Origin: Cadophora sp. MPI-SDFR-AT-0126
Taxonomy: Eukaryota > Ascomycota > Leotiomycetes > Helotiales > Ploettnerulaceae
Direction: 5' to 3'
Length of the DNA stretch: 64,000 nucleotides
Assembly: GCA_020747065.1 (NCBI GenBank)
Contig: JAGMVK010000004.1
Location: 1,302,001-1,366,000, forward strand
The notes under the pieces were generated by a model. That model saw nothing but the letters and a program-made list of their open reading frames with translations. It searched no databases and was not told the DNA's origin. Position 1 is the first letter of the stretch, and each line of letters starts with the position of its first letter. This document shows positions 10,531 to 23,124 of the stretch, piece after piece. A program made the position numbers and the translations under genes.

Positions 10531-13500
10531 ATGGTCGAGTTCAGCGATGAAAGGCACAAACCGACGCGAATTCAATGGAACGACGCCGATGTTGAGGCCG
10601 GCGAAGGAAGATCGCGTCCTAATCTTCAACGAAGCAATTCCAATTTGTCCATTAACAGCGCTCGCAGCAGGAGAGGCTCAATTGACCTAGCATCCGCACT
10701 TCCTATCCAGTATCGAACCGTGTCTTTCCAAATCGCTGAGTCAAATCAGAAAAATACTGCAGACATCAAGAAGGCAAAGGACTCTGCTGCCAAAGGTACG
10801 GGTCGTCAGTTGGGCTTGTAATTTCATCTGCTGATTGAGACTTAGAACTTGGTGATCTTGACTGGCACGTTATAACACCAGAGGACGTCTATACTCGACT
10901 CTCGGTCTCTCCCAGCCAAGGTCTCTCCTCAGAACAAGCAAAAAGACGCCTCACCGAACATGGCAAAAATATCCCGTCTCCTCCCCCAACACACTTCTTC
11001 CAAACCATATTCGGATACTTCTTCAAGGGCTTTGGCTCCATCTTGCTTGTTGGCTCTATACTTGTCTTCGTCTCATGGAAGCCGCTCGGGGATCCTCCAG
11101 CGCAAGCCAACCTGGCACTTGCAGTCGTGCTTCTCGCTGTGTTCTTCATCCAAGCCGCGTTCAACGCATGGCAAGATTGGTCTTCATCTCGAGTTATGGC
11201 ATCCATCACAACCATGCTTCCAGATAGTTGCTTGATCCTACGAGACGGCGCACAAGTCACTGTGGCAGCACACGACATCGTTCCTGGAGACATCATGTAC
11301 ATCAGAGCCGGCAACAAGCTTCCTGCCGACGTCCGCTTTGTCGAGATATCCTCTGATGCAAAATTTGGTCGTTCGATTCTCACTGGTGAGGGATCCTACT
11401 TGCAATGCCGGGGCATCGCTAATTTGCTGCAGGCGAATCTGCACCATTACCTGGTACCGTCATGACCACAGATCTCAATTATCTGGAGACGAGATGTATC
11501 GGCCTTCAAGGCACCCACTGCATCTCAGGAAGTGGTATTGGAGTCGTGGTCTCAACAGGAGACTCGACGGTATTCGGCAAGATTGCCAAGCTCACCAACG
11601 CACCAAAGACGGGTCTTACTCCTTTGGAAAAAGAAGTTTTGAACTTTGTCATAATTATCTGCTCCATCATGTTCGTCATGATACTTGTTGTTATCATTGT
11701 TTGGTAAATGATCCCAAATGGTCTTTGTAGTCCTTCAACTGACATCCCTAGGGCTGCATATCTACGGAAGTCCCATCCTGATTGGATCTCAGTGCCGCTC
11801 TTGATCGTCGACTGCGTTTCCGTTGCAATTGCCTTCATTCCTGAAGGTTTGCCGATCGCGTTGACAGCTTCACTCACCATCACCGCCAATGTCATGAAAA
11901 CAAATGGCATTCTCTGCAAGTCTCTGAAAACTGTTGAAACTCTTGGCTCTGTCAGTGTCATCTGCTCTGACAAGACTGGTACCCTGACCAAGAACAAAAT
12001 GTTCGTCACCGAGTGCAGCATTGGCATGCACAACATGACACCAGAATCTGCTCGCGATGAGATGATGGTTCGCTCTCAAGGTACGGAAAGTAGTCAAGGT
12101 TCGAAAGCAGTTGCACAGCTTCGATCGGTTGCAGGACTTTGCAATTCTGGAGAATTCGACGCCGCTACGTTCAATCTGCCTATTCATGAGCGCAAGATCA
12201 ATGGTGACGCCACGGATCAGGCGGTGCTGAGATTCTCGGAGAGCCTTGGACCAGTATCCGAGCTCCGGGAGATGTGGAAAAAGACATTCGAATTGGCATT
12301 CAACAGCAAGAACAAGTATATGATCAGAACGTTTGAGCTTGCCCAGAAGGAAGGACTCGATCTTGCTTTAGATGGTTCGGAAGCTACTACTTTCCGAGGT
12401 GACGATACGTACGTACCTGAAAGTCCTACTTACAGAGCACGCTGACATGTACAAGTCTTCTTCTAATCAAGGGAGCGCCAGATGTTCTCATCAGCCGCTG
12501 TACTGAGTACACCACTATGGAAGGAGACACGAAAGGTCTTGACGCCAAAACACGGAATACAATTGAAGAGATCAAGAACAGTTGGTCCGCGCAAGGCAAA
12601 CGTGTTATTCTACTAGCGCGCAAGATCGTTTCAAAGGAACAGCTCACAAATCTCCCGACTTCAAGTCACTTCGAAGACGAGGTAGCACAACATTCCGTAA
12701 CGGGACTCACCTTGGTCGGTCTTGTGGGCATTGTCGATCCTCCCCGTGATGAGATACCCTCTGTCATCAAGACCTTGCGGAGAGCTGGTATTCGGATATT
12801 CATGGTAAATATTTGTGCGCCACTTCAGATCTCAATGTTAATGCATTCCAGGTTACGGGTGATTTTGCTCTCACTGGGCAAGCAATCGCTGCGGAATGTG
12901 GCATCGTCACGAACCCTTCACATCAAGTCAAGAACATTTCTGCACTCGCTAGAGATGGTACTTACTCTGTCTCGGCTGAATCCATTCATGAAGACAAGGT
13001 CATTATTCATGTGCCATCCAACTCGGACGCCAAGTCATCCATTGTCATCAGTGGCCCCGAATTGATTACTCTGAATGAACATCAATGGGATCAATTGTGC
13101 AAGTATGACGAGATTGTCTTCGCTCGTACAACCCCTGAACAGAAACTTCGTATTGTCCGAGAATTTCGTAAGTCTTCAAAGATGTCTAGTAAATGCCTGC
13201 CGATAAGCAAATATCTGACTCCTGGGTAGAAGCAAGAGATGAAATCGTCGCCATGACAGGTGATGGTGTCAATGACGCTCCGTCCCTCAAAGCAGCAGAC
13301 ATCGGTATAGCTCTCGGCAGCGGATCAGATATCGCCATTGAAGCTGCAGATATGGTCCTACTAGAATCTTTCTCGGCTATCGTCGAAGCGGTGCAATACG
13401 GACGAGTCGTGTTTGACAACCTCAAGAAAACAATCGCGTACCTTCTGCCCGCCGGCTCCTTCTCCGAATTCTGGCCCGTCATGACCAACGTCCTCTTCGG

Positions 13501-14161
13501 TATCCCACAGATACTATCCTCGTTTCTCATGATCATCATCTGTTGCTTCACCGACTGCGCTGCAGCTACTGTTCTTGCCTACGAGAAACCAGAGGCTGAT
13601 GTCCTCCTTCGGAAACCCCGCAAGCCGAGAACGGATCGTCTGGTCGATTGGCAATTGATCGTCCAATCTTACGGCTTTATTGGTGTCATTGAAACGCTTT
13701 GTTCATTCGCTATGTCGTACTGGTTTCTCGAGCGTCAAGGTATCCCCTTCTCAAAGCTCTGGTTCAAATACGGAAGTCTACCACCTACAATTGATCCCGA
13801 CTACGCCGCGAAACAATACAACGTTGCATCCAGCATCTACTTCATCAACCTCGTCGTAATGCAATGGTTCGCCCTGCTAGCCTTGCGGACCCGCCGTCTG
13901 AGCATCTTCCAACATCCGCCACTATTCAACAAGATGACGCAGAATTGGTATCTTTTCCCTGCCATGGCGTTTGCGCTCGTGATGGCGATCTTCTGGTTGT
14001 ATGTACCGAAGTTTCAGAGTGTGCTTGGGACAACGGAGGTCCCGGTCGAGCATTTCTTCCTGCCGGCGGCTTTTGGCGTTGGGATTCTGTTGTTGGATGA
14101 GGGGAGGAAATGGGCGGTTAGGAGGTGGCCGGGAGGGATGCTGGGGAAATGTGCCTGGTGA
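10531..14161 (+). CDS. Type IIC (Na,K-ATPase-like) P-type cation ATPase
   Basis: P-type ATPase of 1109 residues. Seven exons: 10531..10795, 10846..11385, 11433..11703, 11752..12408, 12456..12804, 12852..13167, 13230..14161. It shows the actuator LTGES motif (split by an intron), phosphorylation motif DKTGTLTKN with Asp432, and hinge TGDGVND at 809-815. The architecture is that of animal Na,K-/H,K-ATPases: [32 protein letters not shown], and the C-terminal [20 protein letters not shown] and [14 protein letters not shown]. Of the classic cation ligands, Glu390 (helix 4), Glu879 (helix 5) and Asp908 (helix 6) are kept. The position of the first helix 6 aspartate (Na,K-ATPase Asp804) is Cys904, and the helix 5 Asn position reads Ser. 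Ion specificity is therefore open; fungal alkali-cation-uptake ATPases are an alternative relative. No beta subunit gene is nearby. Confidence 0.9.
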
Positions 14162-15911
14162 TTTTGGTCTGAGAACGAAGATGTTCTGGAAAGATGGTTG
14201 TCAGAAAACGCAAATGTGCAGCTCTTGATAGGCTATATATTCTGCTTTTGACTTTGATCATAGCAATATCAACAAAGACCTACTTCCTTCGCTTGCTGAT
14301 TCGTTGGACAGATTGGTCTAGATGCATCCTCGCCTAGCTCGTTTAGACATCATCTTCAGAAACATCTCATCACAGACCAAGAACGACAAAACAGTGAATG
14401 CCAGAACCCACTACATCAAGATCTGCCTGAATTCCCACGGGGCTGGTCATCTCGTTTGGCCCACGAAACTTTTACGAGTCTATGCTTTCAAATAAAGAGT
14501 TTCTGCCAACGTTTCGAGCGATCAAGGCCTGACCAACCTGATTTTGTTCACGTAGCTTTTTTGGACTGAACTAACAACTCCCCAGAAAAAAAAAATTTCG
14601 CAGTACGCTCTTGCAAAAATCCGCTTAGCACCTCCTCCTTGTACGATAGTACCTTTGCGATTTTTGGAAGCAGGTTGGGCTAAGGGGAGAGGGAGCCTCG
14701 GTTGGAAAGCACCACGATGGGTTACCGCTCTAAATCCCATAGAAATGTAACGACAAATTCCCTCGACGCGCGAGTCGCAAGAAGCTTAACAATCATAGAC
14801 AAAACTGAAAAAGAAAGAAAAAATTGAGGATCCATAACATTCAAGTAAGTGGCCTTCGGATTCCTCAATTGGTGGTTGGGTCTAGATCGGCTTGAAAACG
14901 TCAATTTTTTGGGCACTTTTTTCTTTCTGACACTTCAGAATAACCACAAATTTCAAGTAGATCACTTCTGATTTTCTCAATTGGTTGTTGTGTCTCGATC
15001 AACTTGAAATATTTTTTTTGGCACTTCTTTCTTTTTGATACTTCAGAATCACTACGGAGTGTTATCTCAACCCATTTTTGATCAATCAAACAACATCAGG
15101 TGGAAAACTTGAGTTAAGATCCTCTAAGCGAATTGTTTCCAAAGCTGAATGTGGTCGGCGACCTCGAGGATTAAGCGAAGTCGCCGGACACATCATCACC
15201 AGGATCCGCGCCTCGCAACAAAGCCATGCGGCGAAGCCATCTCGGAACATTGCCTCCTGGCAAGCCATCAAGATAATGCACTGCTCCGCATTAATAGATG
15301 AGATGAGATGGCGCGGGCCGAGCGGGTACCTCACTGTGTTCAAGTTACAGTTCGTGCTGTGCAGCACGAGTCCCGAGCGATGTCTTTTCCTCCCCGAATC
15401 TGGAGTAACATCTCCGAGCTGGCCGAGTGTGACAAGGGAATGTAAATATAGTCAGATACGTTACCGAGAGAGTTTCTTATTGCAAGCAAGCCATTGACGT
15501 GTTCCTGGCTGCTGGGTCAGAATCGTTGGCCATGGCGCGGAAGGATCACGGTAATGGGTGTAGTGGGGGTGTTGTTCGGCGACCATCAGGCCAGACATCA
15601 TCCCCTTCGAGCACTAGCGCCAAACTTCAACCTTATCATCACGTTCTGACTTCGAGGGGGCTTCTAGTTCTGGTGCTGGTATGTGGCCCGGAATTACTTA
15701 GCAATGGCATATTCCAGATTAGTTTGGGACATGCCATTTTGGACTTTCCTTCTTTGCAGATATTCTGGCGACACGAATTGACCACCGGGGACTGCCTAAA
15801 TACAACAAACACTTCAATTTGGACACTTACAGCTCGTTTTTGCTTGCTGTTTGGGAAACCTCTATCCCGGGATGCGACTCGTTGCACCTGACTTCTTCGA
15901 TCGTTCTACCG
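14162..15911. other. Gene-poor spacer with repeats
   Basis: About 1.75 kb without a supportable gene. It contains a diverged two-copy direct repeat (14840-15055), listed separately. A short inverted repeat also occurs, with arms at 14822-14833 and 14858-14870 (one bulged base). The rest is A/T-rich and has only short open frames. The end should hold the promoter of the Zn2Cys6 regulator. Confidence 0.5.
14840..15055. repeat. Diverged tandem direct repeat, two copies of about 110 bases
   Basis: Copy one spans about 14840-14947 and copy two about 14952-15055. Matching landmarks are TTCAAGTA, CTCAATTGG (14864 and 14976, offset 112), GGGCACTTTTTTCTTT against TGGCACTTCTTTCTTT, and ACTTCAGAAT (offset 108). 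The copies differ at many sites and by a few bases of indel, so this is an old duplication. No open frame common to both copies is convincing. Confidence 0.75.
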
Positions 15912-17834
15912 ATGGAGACAGAAACTCAGGCTTCCCACACCACATCTTCCCCATCTGGGTCTCCCGTTCCAGAAGGTGGACATCGTCCCGAACGGAGCAC
16001 TGTCTCTTCTGCTTGTATACCTTGCCGAAGCAAACATCTGAAGTGTAACGGCCAGCAGCCATGCTCGCGATGTGCAACTCAGGGATATCAATGTATATAT
16101 CTGAAATCCAGAAGAGGGTACAAGGGAGCTGCAGTAAACCATGATCAGTCTTCAGACATGGGGAGGAACGGTAAGTAGTTTTCTAAGAATCGATTTGGAT
16201 AAAACCTGACTCTAAAGAAGAGAAAGACGACAGAGAAGCGGGCAGTCAAAGCAACGCAAATACTGGAATGCCAAGCGAGAGTCTAGCACCAAGATCAATA
16301 CCGACGGACCCAACTTCGTCACTCGACTACGCACTCGCCAACCAGAACTGGGCTTCAATACAGCCCAGAGCTCAAAGCCCCGCCATGAACGTCCGGCGGA
16401 AATGTATTGAAGCGTTTTTCCAGTACTTTTACGACTCTCACCCCTTTTTGCCACCACGACAACAATTCCTCGAAGCTTGCAAAGTAGGTTCTCCCAGGGA
16501 ACACCTCGAGACAGCCATGATCTACATCGGATCGCGGTATGTGAGGGGTGCTTCTCCAGCTACTTACTCACTGGATCTCGACTGCTTCGTACTGCAACAA
16601 GACCTTCCGAGAGATGTTTCGACAGTTCAGGCTATGCTCTTATTCGCGCTAGGACTAGACGGCAACAACGAGCGCAAGAAAGCTGTCGAAGTCCTCCTCA
16701 AAGCGCAGAGATTTGCTCTGGAGCTCGGCATGAATCAACGCGAGTTCGCCACCATGAATGGAAGAGGGTCCCCTGTCTGCGAAGAAAGTATCCGTCGGAC
16801 ATGGTGGGAACTCTACGTCGTGAGCGTGATGGTAGCAGCTTTTCATGGAAAGCGAGCATTTCAATTATCTGGGGTGGTCTCAACTACACCAATGCCTTGT
16901 GAAGAGAGGGACTTCGCCAATGGAGTGAGTACGAGAATTGTATTGTGGGACTTATTAGCTGATGTTTTCAGGTCGTACCCGAGTCTCATACGATGGAGGA
17001 GTTTGATGATGACTCTTTCCTTGATGAAGAGATCGAATGGTCGTCGTATGCGTACCGGATAATAGCTGCTAGGAATTTTGAACAGATATTGGCGACGGAT
17101 AACATCACATTCCCAGAAGATCCACGGACATACTATCTAGATGCTCTTCTGGTAAATTGGAGTCTCCATCTGCCACCATCAAAAGTGGCAAACTTTGATC
17201 AATCTGGGACATTCGATGAGATGATGTTCCAAGCCCATATGATCACTGACCTGTAAGTGATCGGCTGCGAGGAGGCACTATGGAACTTGGAATTGACTTA
17301 TCTAATAGAAGTTCTCTCCTTCTCCACCGACGCTTCACCCCGCTCGACGCAGCCGCCCAACAAACAATCATCTCCTGCACAGCCCAAGGCACAGTCGCAG
17401 CCCACTGCTCCGGCTTCGACGACGTCCACTCCAGTAAAGCCACCCAAGCAGCCTCCAACATCAGCAAGTTGGTCGGATTACCCACCCCTCTAATTCACCA
17501 CACGCACTTCTTCATCTGTGCATTGACACACTCCTCTATCTCTCATCTGTCTCTCTGGTCGCATCTCCCTTTGATGGCAGGCGACGAGAACCTTAAAGAG
17601 GAGATCAGGATGAACGCCGGGGCGCTGAGGGCCATGAGAGTGGTTTGGCCATCGGCGCAGACAGCTTTTGACCAGGTTACAATGGCGGCGCAGAGGGTTT
17701 TTGAGATGAGGAAGGATGCTGTGGGAGAAGTGTTTTGGAGGGATTTGATTGGTGATGGGAGCGCGGATGCGGAGGGGGATTTAGATCTGTCTGGGCTGAC
17801 GGGGAGTATTACCAACGTCAATACTGGAACTTGA
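15912..17834 (+). CDS. Zn2Cys6 fungal transcription factor
   Basis: Regulator of 590 residues with an N-terminal Zn2Cys6 binuclear cluster and a fungal-specific transcription factor domain. Four exons: 15912..16170, 16218..16924, 16972..17252, 17309..17834. The cluster is C35-x2-C38-x6-C45-x5-C51-x2-C54-x6-C61 (ACIPCRSKHLKC, then CSRCATQGYQC). The middle region has the helical fungal_trans pattern (FFQYFYDSHPFLPPRQQF; EESIRRTWWELYVVSVMVAAFHG). The ATG at 15912 is chosen because upstream in-frame codons contain no ATG. Its target genes are unknown. The xylanase lies 1.7 kb downstream, but this is not the XlnR type, judging by length and by the missing XlnR-specific C-terminus. Confidence 0.9.
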
Positions 17835-18112
17835 AAGAAGCCTCGCTTGTGGAAAGGGGGTTGAGTTTGGCAGGGTGTGGATCAAGTGGAGTATTTCGAG
17901 TCGTATAACACGAGCTTGCCGGATTAGATCCGTTATTTTGGAAGCGAAAGATAGACATGACGAGCATTGGGACGCAAAAGAAGAAAGTCAAGAGTAAACT
18001 GTAACAAACACAGACTATGCGAATACTTAGGGTTTAGAGACAGTCATGTCCCAAGGACAAATATGAAGCCCGAAACTTCTCAAGATTTCGAGCCAGCAAA
18101 AAATCAAGAAAG

Positions 18113-18125
18113 AAAAAAAAAAAAA
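18113..18125 (-). terminator. RNA polymerase III terminator of tRNA-Glu
   Basis: A run of 13 A on the plus strand, read as 13 T on the minus strand, starts four bases after the tRNA 3' end. Long T runs just downstream are the standard polymerase III stop signal. Confidence 0.85.
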
Positions 18126-18129
18126 GCTC

Positions 18130-18232
18130 TTCCGGAACGGGGAATTGAACCCCGGTCTCCTGCGAACACTTCAACTGTTTTATTCCAACAGCTAATGAGA
18201 GGCAGAAATGCTAGCCACTACACCATTCCGGA
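18130..18232 (-). tRNA. tRNA-Glu (anticodon CUC) with intron
   Basis: Minus-strand tRNA gene of 103 bases: 72 mature bases plus an intron of about 31. The acceptor arm is TCCGGAA paired with TTCCGGA, and A is the discriminator base. The anticodon stem TCTGC pairs with GCAGG (one G-T pair), with loop CTCTCA before the intron. The intron lies at the canonical place, one base 3' of the anticodon. The T arm is CGGGG-TTCAATT-CCCCG. CCA is not encoded, as expected for a nuclear eukaryotic tRNA. The intron contains AGCTGTT and AACAGTT, which can pair as a hairpin next to the splice sites. Confidence 0.92.
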
Positions 18233-19562
18233 TCTTGTGATTGGATGCTGCCAAATATCTTATCTGGCAACTTGAGTGTGTGAAGTGAAGTGGAGTGGAT
18301 ACTTCGAATTTTCTCCTCTTAGGGTTGGTGGTTCGGGAGCCTAAGCGAGGACAGCAAGGGTGTAGCGGATGGGGCGCCGAGGAGATTGCTTTGGTGGGTC
18401 TGGTTCGATAGTGATGGTGATTGTAATTGTGATTTGGAGGGGTAGTGACGTGACGTGTTGGATTGAAGGACCCTGAATATCATCTACTTCTGGCTAAAGA
18501 GGCGAGGAGAGAAAAGTAGACGTTTCCAAGAAGGATAAAGTCAAAGACTTATTAGAAGCGTGAAAGTTCGGCCCAAGCAGATCATAGCCATCCGTTCATC
18601 CGAATAACTCGAAACAGGCTTGCGAATTTTAGGATTGATCTTCCAAGATAGATAAGAAACTTATCAGATTTTAGGATCTCCACTACTGCATCCCATATTC
18701 ATGCGGCTTGGCCCTAACATTTAACCTTACTTCTGACAATATACCCACCCCGCCGGCCTACAGTACTGTAATGTAGTGTCAAAAGTACTCGTGGCCATTT
18801 ATCCGGAGCTCACAAGACCCAATGCCATGGCAAATCAATTCTACTAGAACTTGCTTCTTTTGGATTTATCCGGGCTGTTTTGAGGAGTTAGAGATGGGTT
18901 GATGGAACTTTAGGTTCCGGCACTGAGATCGGATCGGCAGCCAGCAGATTTACCCGGGCACTAGATCTAGTTTCAAACAAGCCCATGATCCACCTCTCCA
19001 GTCTTGGCCATTTCCTGCATGCATTGCAAGTGTGGGGTAATAGCCATACAAAGACATTTCTGCGAATCTCCATGCAGAAGCAACCAAGGAGAAATCGCTT
19101 TCAGTCCTACAGTCACATCGTCCAAACTTGAGAAGAAAGATAGGGGTGACAGTTTCGATGCAACTAAAACTTTGCTAAGCGAGGCTGCAAACCCATATTG
19201 CCCCTGGGATAAAATTGCTAAAGTTTCATCTAGACATATAAATTGCGGGGGAATGTAACTGCGCCACCGAGTGTCTACTGGAGCCAAGATAGGTGCCCGG
19301 TAGTAAGAACTCTGTCCGATGCGCCTGGGCGCGTGTCTCGGCACGGCAGTTTCGTTTACAGTATGCTTCTTCCGTACGAGGGGATGATGACTGGTGAGCT
19401 TCCATCCCTGTTTCTAGGCGTTGTTTCCAGGTAGGTGTGTATCCGCTGTGGAGTCTCTCATAAAGCTTCTTGGGAAAGTATAAAAGGGGGAACAAATCCT
19501 CTTTATGAGATTGTCCATCGACTCCAACTCTTGTTCAATACATCGAGCCAAGAAAAGTCAAA
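18233..19562. promoter_or_regulatory. Intergenic region and xylanase promoter
   Basis: About 1.3 kb between the tRNA and the xylanase start, with no gene that I can support. Two hexamers matching the CreA carbon-repressor consensus SYGGRG occur at 19032-19037 (GTGGGG) and 19245-19250 (GCGGGG). Such short motifs are frequent by chance. I did not find a clear GGCTAA XlnR site. Confidence 0.4.
19479..19485 (+). promoter_or_regulatory. TATA box of the xylanase gene
   Basis: TATAAAA, 78 bases from its end to the ATG of the xylanase. The spacing leaves room for a short leader. A strong TATA box is typical of highly inducible secreted enzyme genes. Confidence 0.7.
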
Positions 19563-20406
<844 letters not shown>

Positions 20407-20934
20407 GTGGATTGGTAAAGGTTCGAAAGTTGGAGGAGGAAATTCTTGTATTTAGTTTACGTGAAGCCGGTGATGAATCTGTATATACAACCGTAGTGTC
20501 TCTTCCTCATTTCGTTCTATCTTTCTCGATTACTACAATGACAATTCTGACAGAGTCGCACTCCCAAGATTTTGCCTTTAAGTGCGGACGACAGCAAGTG
20601 CTTGTCCCAGCTTGGCTTATCGATCTAATGACTCCAAGAGTCTAAAGTATGCATTCATCACCCGATTTCCAAGAACTTGGCAAGATGCATCTGGGAACAG
20701 GCTATATTGCTGTTGTGCCTGTAGTAGTTGCCGTCTTGGTAGTTTTGTATGTTTGTATCGGAAAGCATACTCGACATAACCGAAACATCGACAAGTACTA
20801 TCTGGTGTTTCGAGGTGGTAATGGTCCCAAGAATACGTCTTGGCTGATGGTCAGCATAACCTCACACCATGGAAACAGAACACTCGCCTTGCCAAAACTG
20901 CTTCTTGCTCCTAGCATCCTTCAAAAACTAAGCT
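20407..20934. other. Intergenic region between xylanase and pseudogene
   Basis: Spacer of 528 bases, convergent with the pseudogene on the other strand. Short open frames (for example 20649-20951, with one hydrophobic stretch) show no recognisable family. Nothing else is evident. Confidence 0.45.
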
Positions 20935-23124
20935 CTAGAGTCCTCGATTGAACATCATCTCCTCATCTTCACTATCGCTATCGGTAGCCTCGTCCGTCCC
21001 CAACTGATCATCGCTGTCCATTTCACTATCCGAAGTTGGCTGCTGGTGACTGAGCGAGCGGTCATTGATGTCTCGAAAGACACGAGCGTGCTCGGCTGTG
21101 AAGTCTAAGTCCTCTCCTTTATACCACCAAGGGTCAGGATCTTCCATACTATACATCGCTTCCTCTGCTTCAGTGTCGATTTCCATGTCTGTGCTCATAT
21201 CGACATTGACTAGGCCTAGGCCCTCATCTAGTTGATCCTCACGGTACTGTTCTTCCAAAAGCATACGTTGGAGTTCAGGGTCGGCATAGGCATCGTCTGC
21301 CCCCTGGGGATCAGGCGTCATTAGACTGGGATGAGGAGGCGATGTAACTTTCTGGAAACCGGCAGTGACCCCACCACTTGCTCCATAGCTCATTGCTTTT
21401 ATTTCGCTTTGGTGCTCATCAGTTACTTTCTGCTGTGCCTCCGAGCGTACCTGCGAGTGTTGCTGTCGGCTCAGTTGATGATCGTCAGGCTGATGGTAAC
21501 TCTGAGTGTTGCTGTGCTCTTTTTTCTGAATTCTTCTCTTCGGACTGAGCGGGGCCTTTTCTTCAATTCTGATCCTCACGCGGTCTGAAGAATGCCATCT
21601 CGCTTTCCTCCTCATGTGGTCTATTTCGTTTCCGCGCTCTCGCATCTGTAGCTGATTCGCGCCCTGGGCCAGAGATATTGATGTTGACGGATCCAGGATC
21701 GGTCACACTGGTCGGATCAACAATCTTAAAATTTGTTGTAGAGCGTCTGTATACCATTTTACAACTTCGGCTGTATAACGTTCATTTAGAATTAAGAGCA
21801 GGTTGGTCCGTGAAAAATGACCTACCACTCGATGTCTTTGTCTCTTGCAGAGTTCTCGCCATTCGTATCCTTACACTTTGGACAGCATATGTTCCAAGTT
21901 TTCACTGAATTGAACACCATACTCATTTCCGTTCGCTGACCAGGTCTGAAGCATGATTCCCAAGGCTTGGCAAGATCGACGTCAATTTTCGTGGCAGCGT
22001 CTTGGATGACGAACTCTCCCCTGTCTATATTCTTTGCTCCTAGGCCGATATTCTTGAAGTTGGAGCGGAGTACTGATGTCAAAGCCTAGAATAGAGTAAG
22101 TTTGAAGTGGATCAGCAAGTCTAGGGGACAGTATACTGGTTACTGATCTCGGCGGAAAGAACGAATTCCAAATGGAAGGCCATCTGTCGGCCCAACGCAT
22201 CTACAAAATACACAGGTTGCTGCCGCTCGATTTGTCCTGGAATCCGAGTGATAACATCTTGGATCTTGACGACAATCTGGAAGATCTGGACATTGGTTTT
22301 GTTACTCGTAATCAGCATTTACCGCATGGCTTTCTTCGATTTCAGCACGGGCTGCGCAACAGCTCGGCACCTACAACACCTTCGCCGTCATATCCAGAAG
22401 CTCTTTTCCTTGCTGAATTCCACTGCAATCATCAGTCGAGAAATTTTAGGGCCGAAGAAACTTGGACTTACGTCGAGACTCGTTCAAGTACCAAATTGTT
22501 TCGCTGCATACATCCAAAATAGGACCCTTGCATCTTCCTTGCGATGGTACGATGCTGCTCATCATTTCTTTTGGAATCAATCCTCGTAGCTGCCCTAAGC
22601 TCGCGATGATCGTAAGCATGTCATATATATCATATAAGATAATATCCTCGAGCCAGCCATCAGAAAGGGAAGATATGGTAGACGCAAATTTCTCACATCC
22701 GTACAGTAGTCAAAAACATCTCAATGCTTTCCGTGTGGCCCATCAGATCCGCCTTGAACTTTGCAAGATCCTCCTTCTGACGCACTGCCCATCTGACTTT
22801 CCGCCATCCATCTTTCACCCTACTTCCTGTGCCACCTACCCCCAGACTCGGCTGGTACTTCTTGATCTTGTCCCAAAATGCATCGATTGTCCTTTGACAT
22901 TGCGCCGCAGCCTGCATGAGGGCGATGCGCTCTGCCTGTTGTGCGTCATCGAGCTCGATCCGTTTTACGCTTATTAATGTCGTCTCTAACGTGTAAAGCT
23001 ATGAGATTAGTTCGCGATACTCAGATGATGAGTCTCCGGATTCGCGAAGCGCGTCCACCACGGTGCTGACCAGATTGAGGGTGTCGATGAAATCGCCGGC
23101 TGAGAAACCGAATCCTACCGACAT
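20935..23124 (-). pseudogene. Ubiquitin-like-domain protein gene, degraded
   Basis: Remains of a common Pezizomycotina family: an N-terminal helical region like that of fungal STAND proteins, a ubiquitin-like domain, a paired CxxC zinc-like motif and a disordered acidic tail. The start at 23124 reads MSVGFGFSAGDFIDTLNLV. Conserved blocks include QAAAQCQRTIDAFWDKIKKY, VITRIPGQIERQQPVYFVDA, CFRPGQRTEMSMVF and CCPKC with a later CRSC. Several introns can still be traced. Three defects are seen. A TAG at 22999-23001 stands where the family has Gln (ELIS-stop-LYTLET). The donor at about 22155 reads AT instead of GT, although a weak in-frame GTTCTT lies 15 bases upstream. A one-base insertion near 21581 breaks FFR-RVRIR. 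The Gln-to-stop change fits a C-to-T mutation in CpA context, as in RIP. Confidence 0.75.

Noticed and set aside
15912..17834. Regulator of the nearby xylanase (XlnR)
   Set aside because: The cluster spacing is generic, and the protein lacks the length and C-terminal blocks of XlnR; proximity alone is weak.
20935..23124. Functional gene with an intron ending at the TAG codon
   Set aside because: CATAG preceded by CTAAT looks like a 3' splice site, but any usable donor would remove strongly conserved residues (VVDALRESG region) or leave an intron of about 24 bases.
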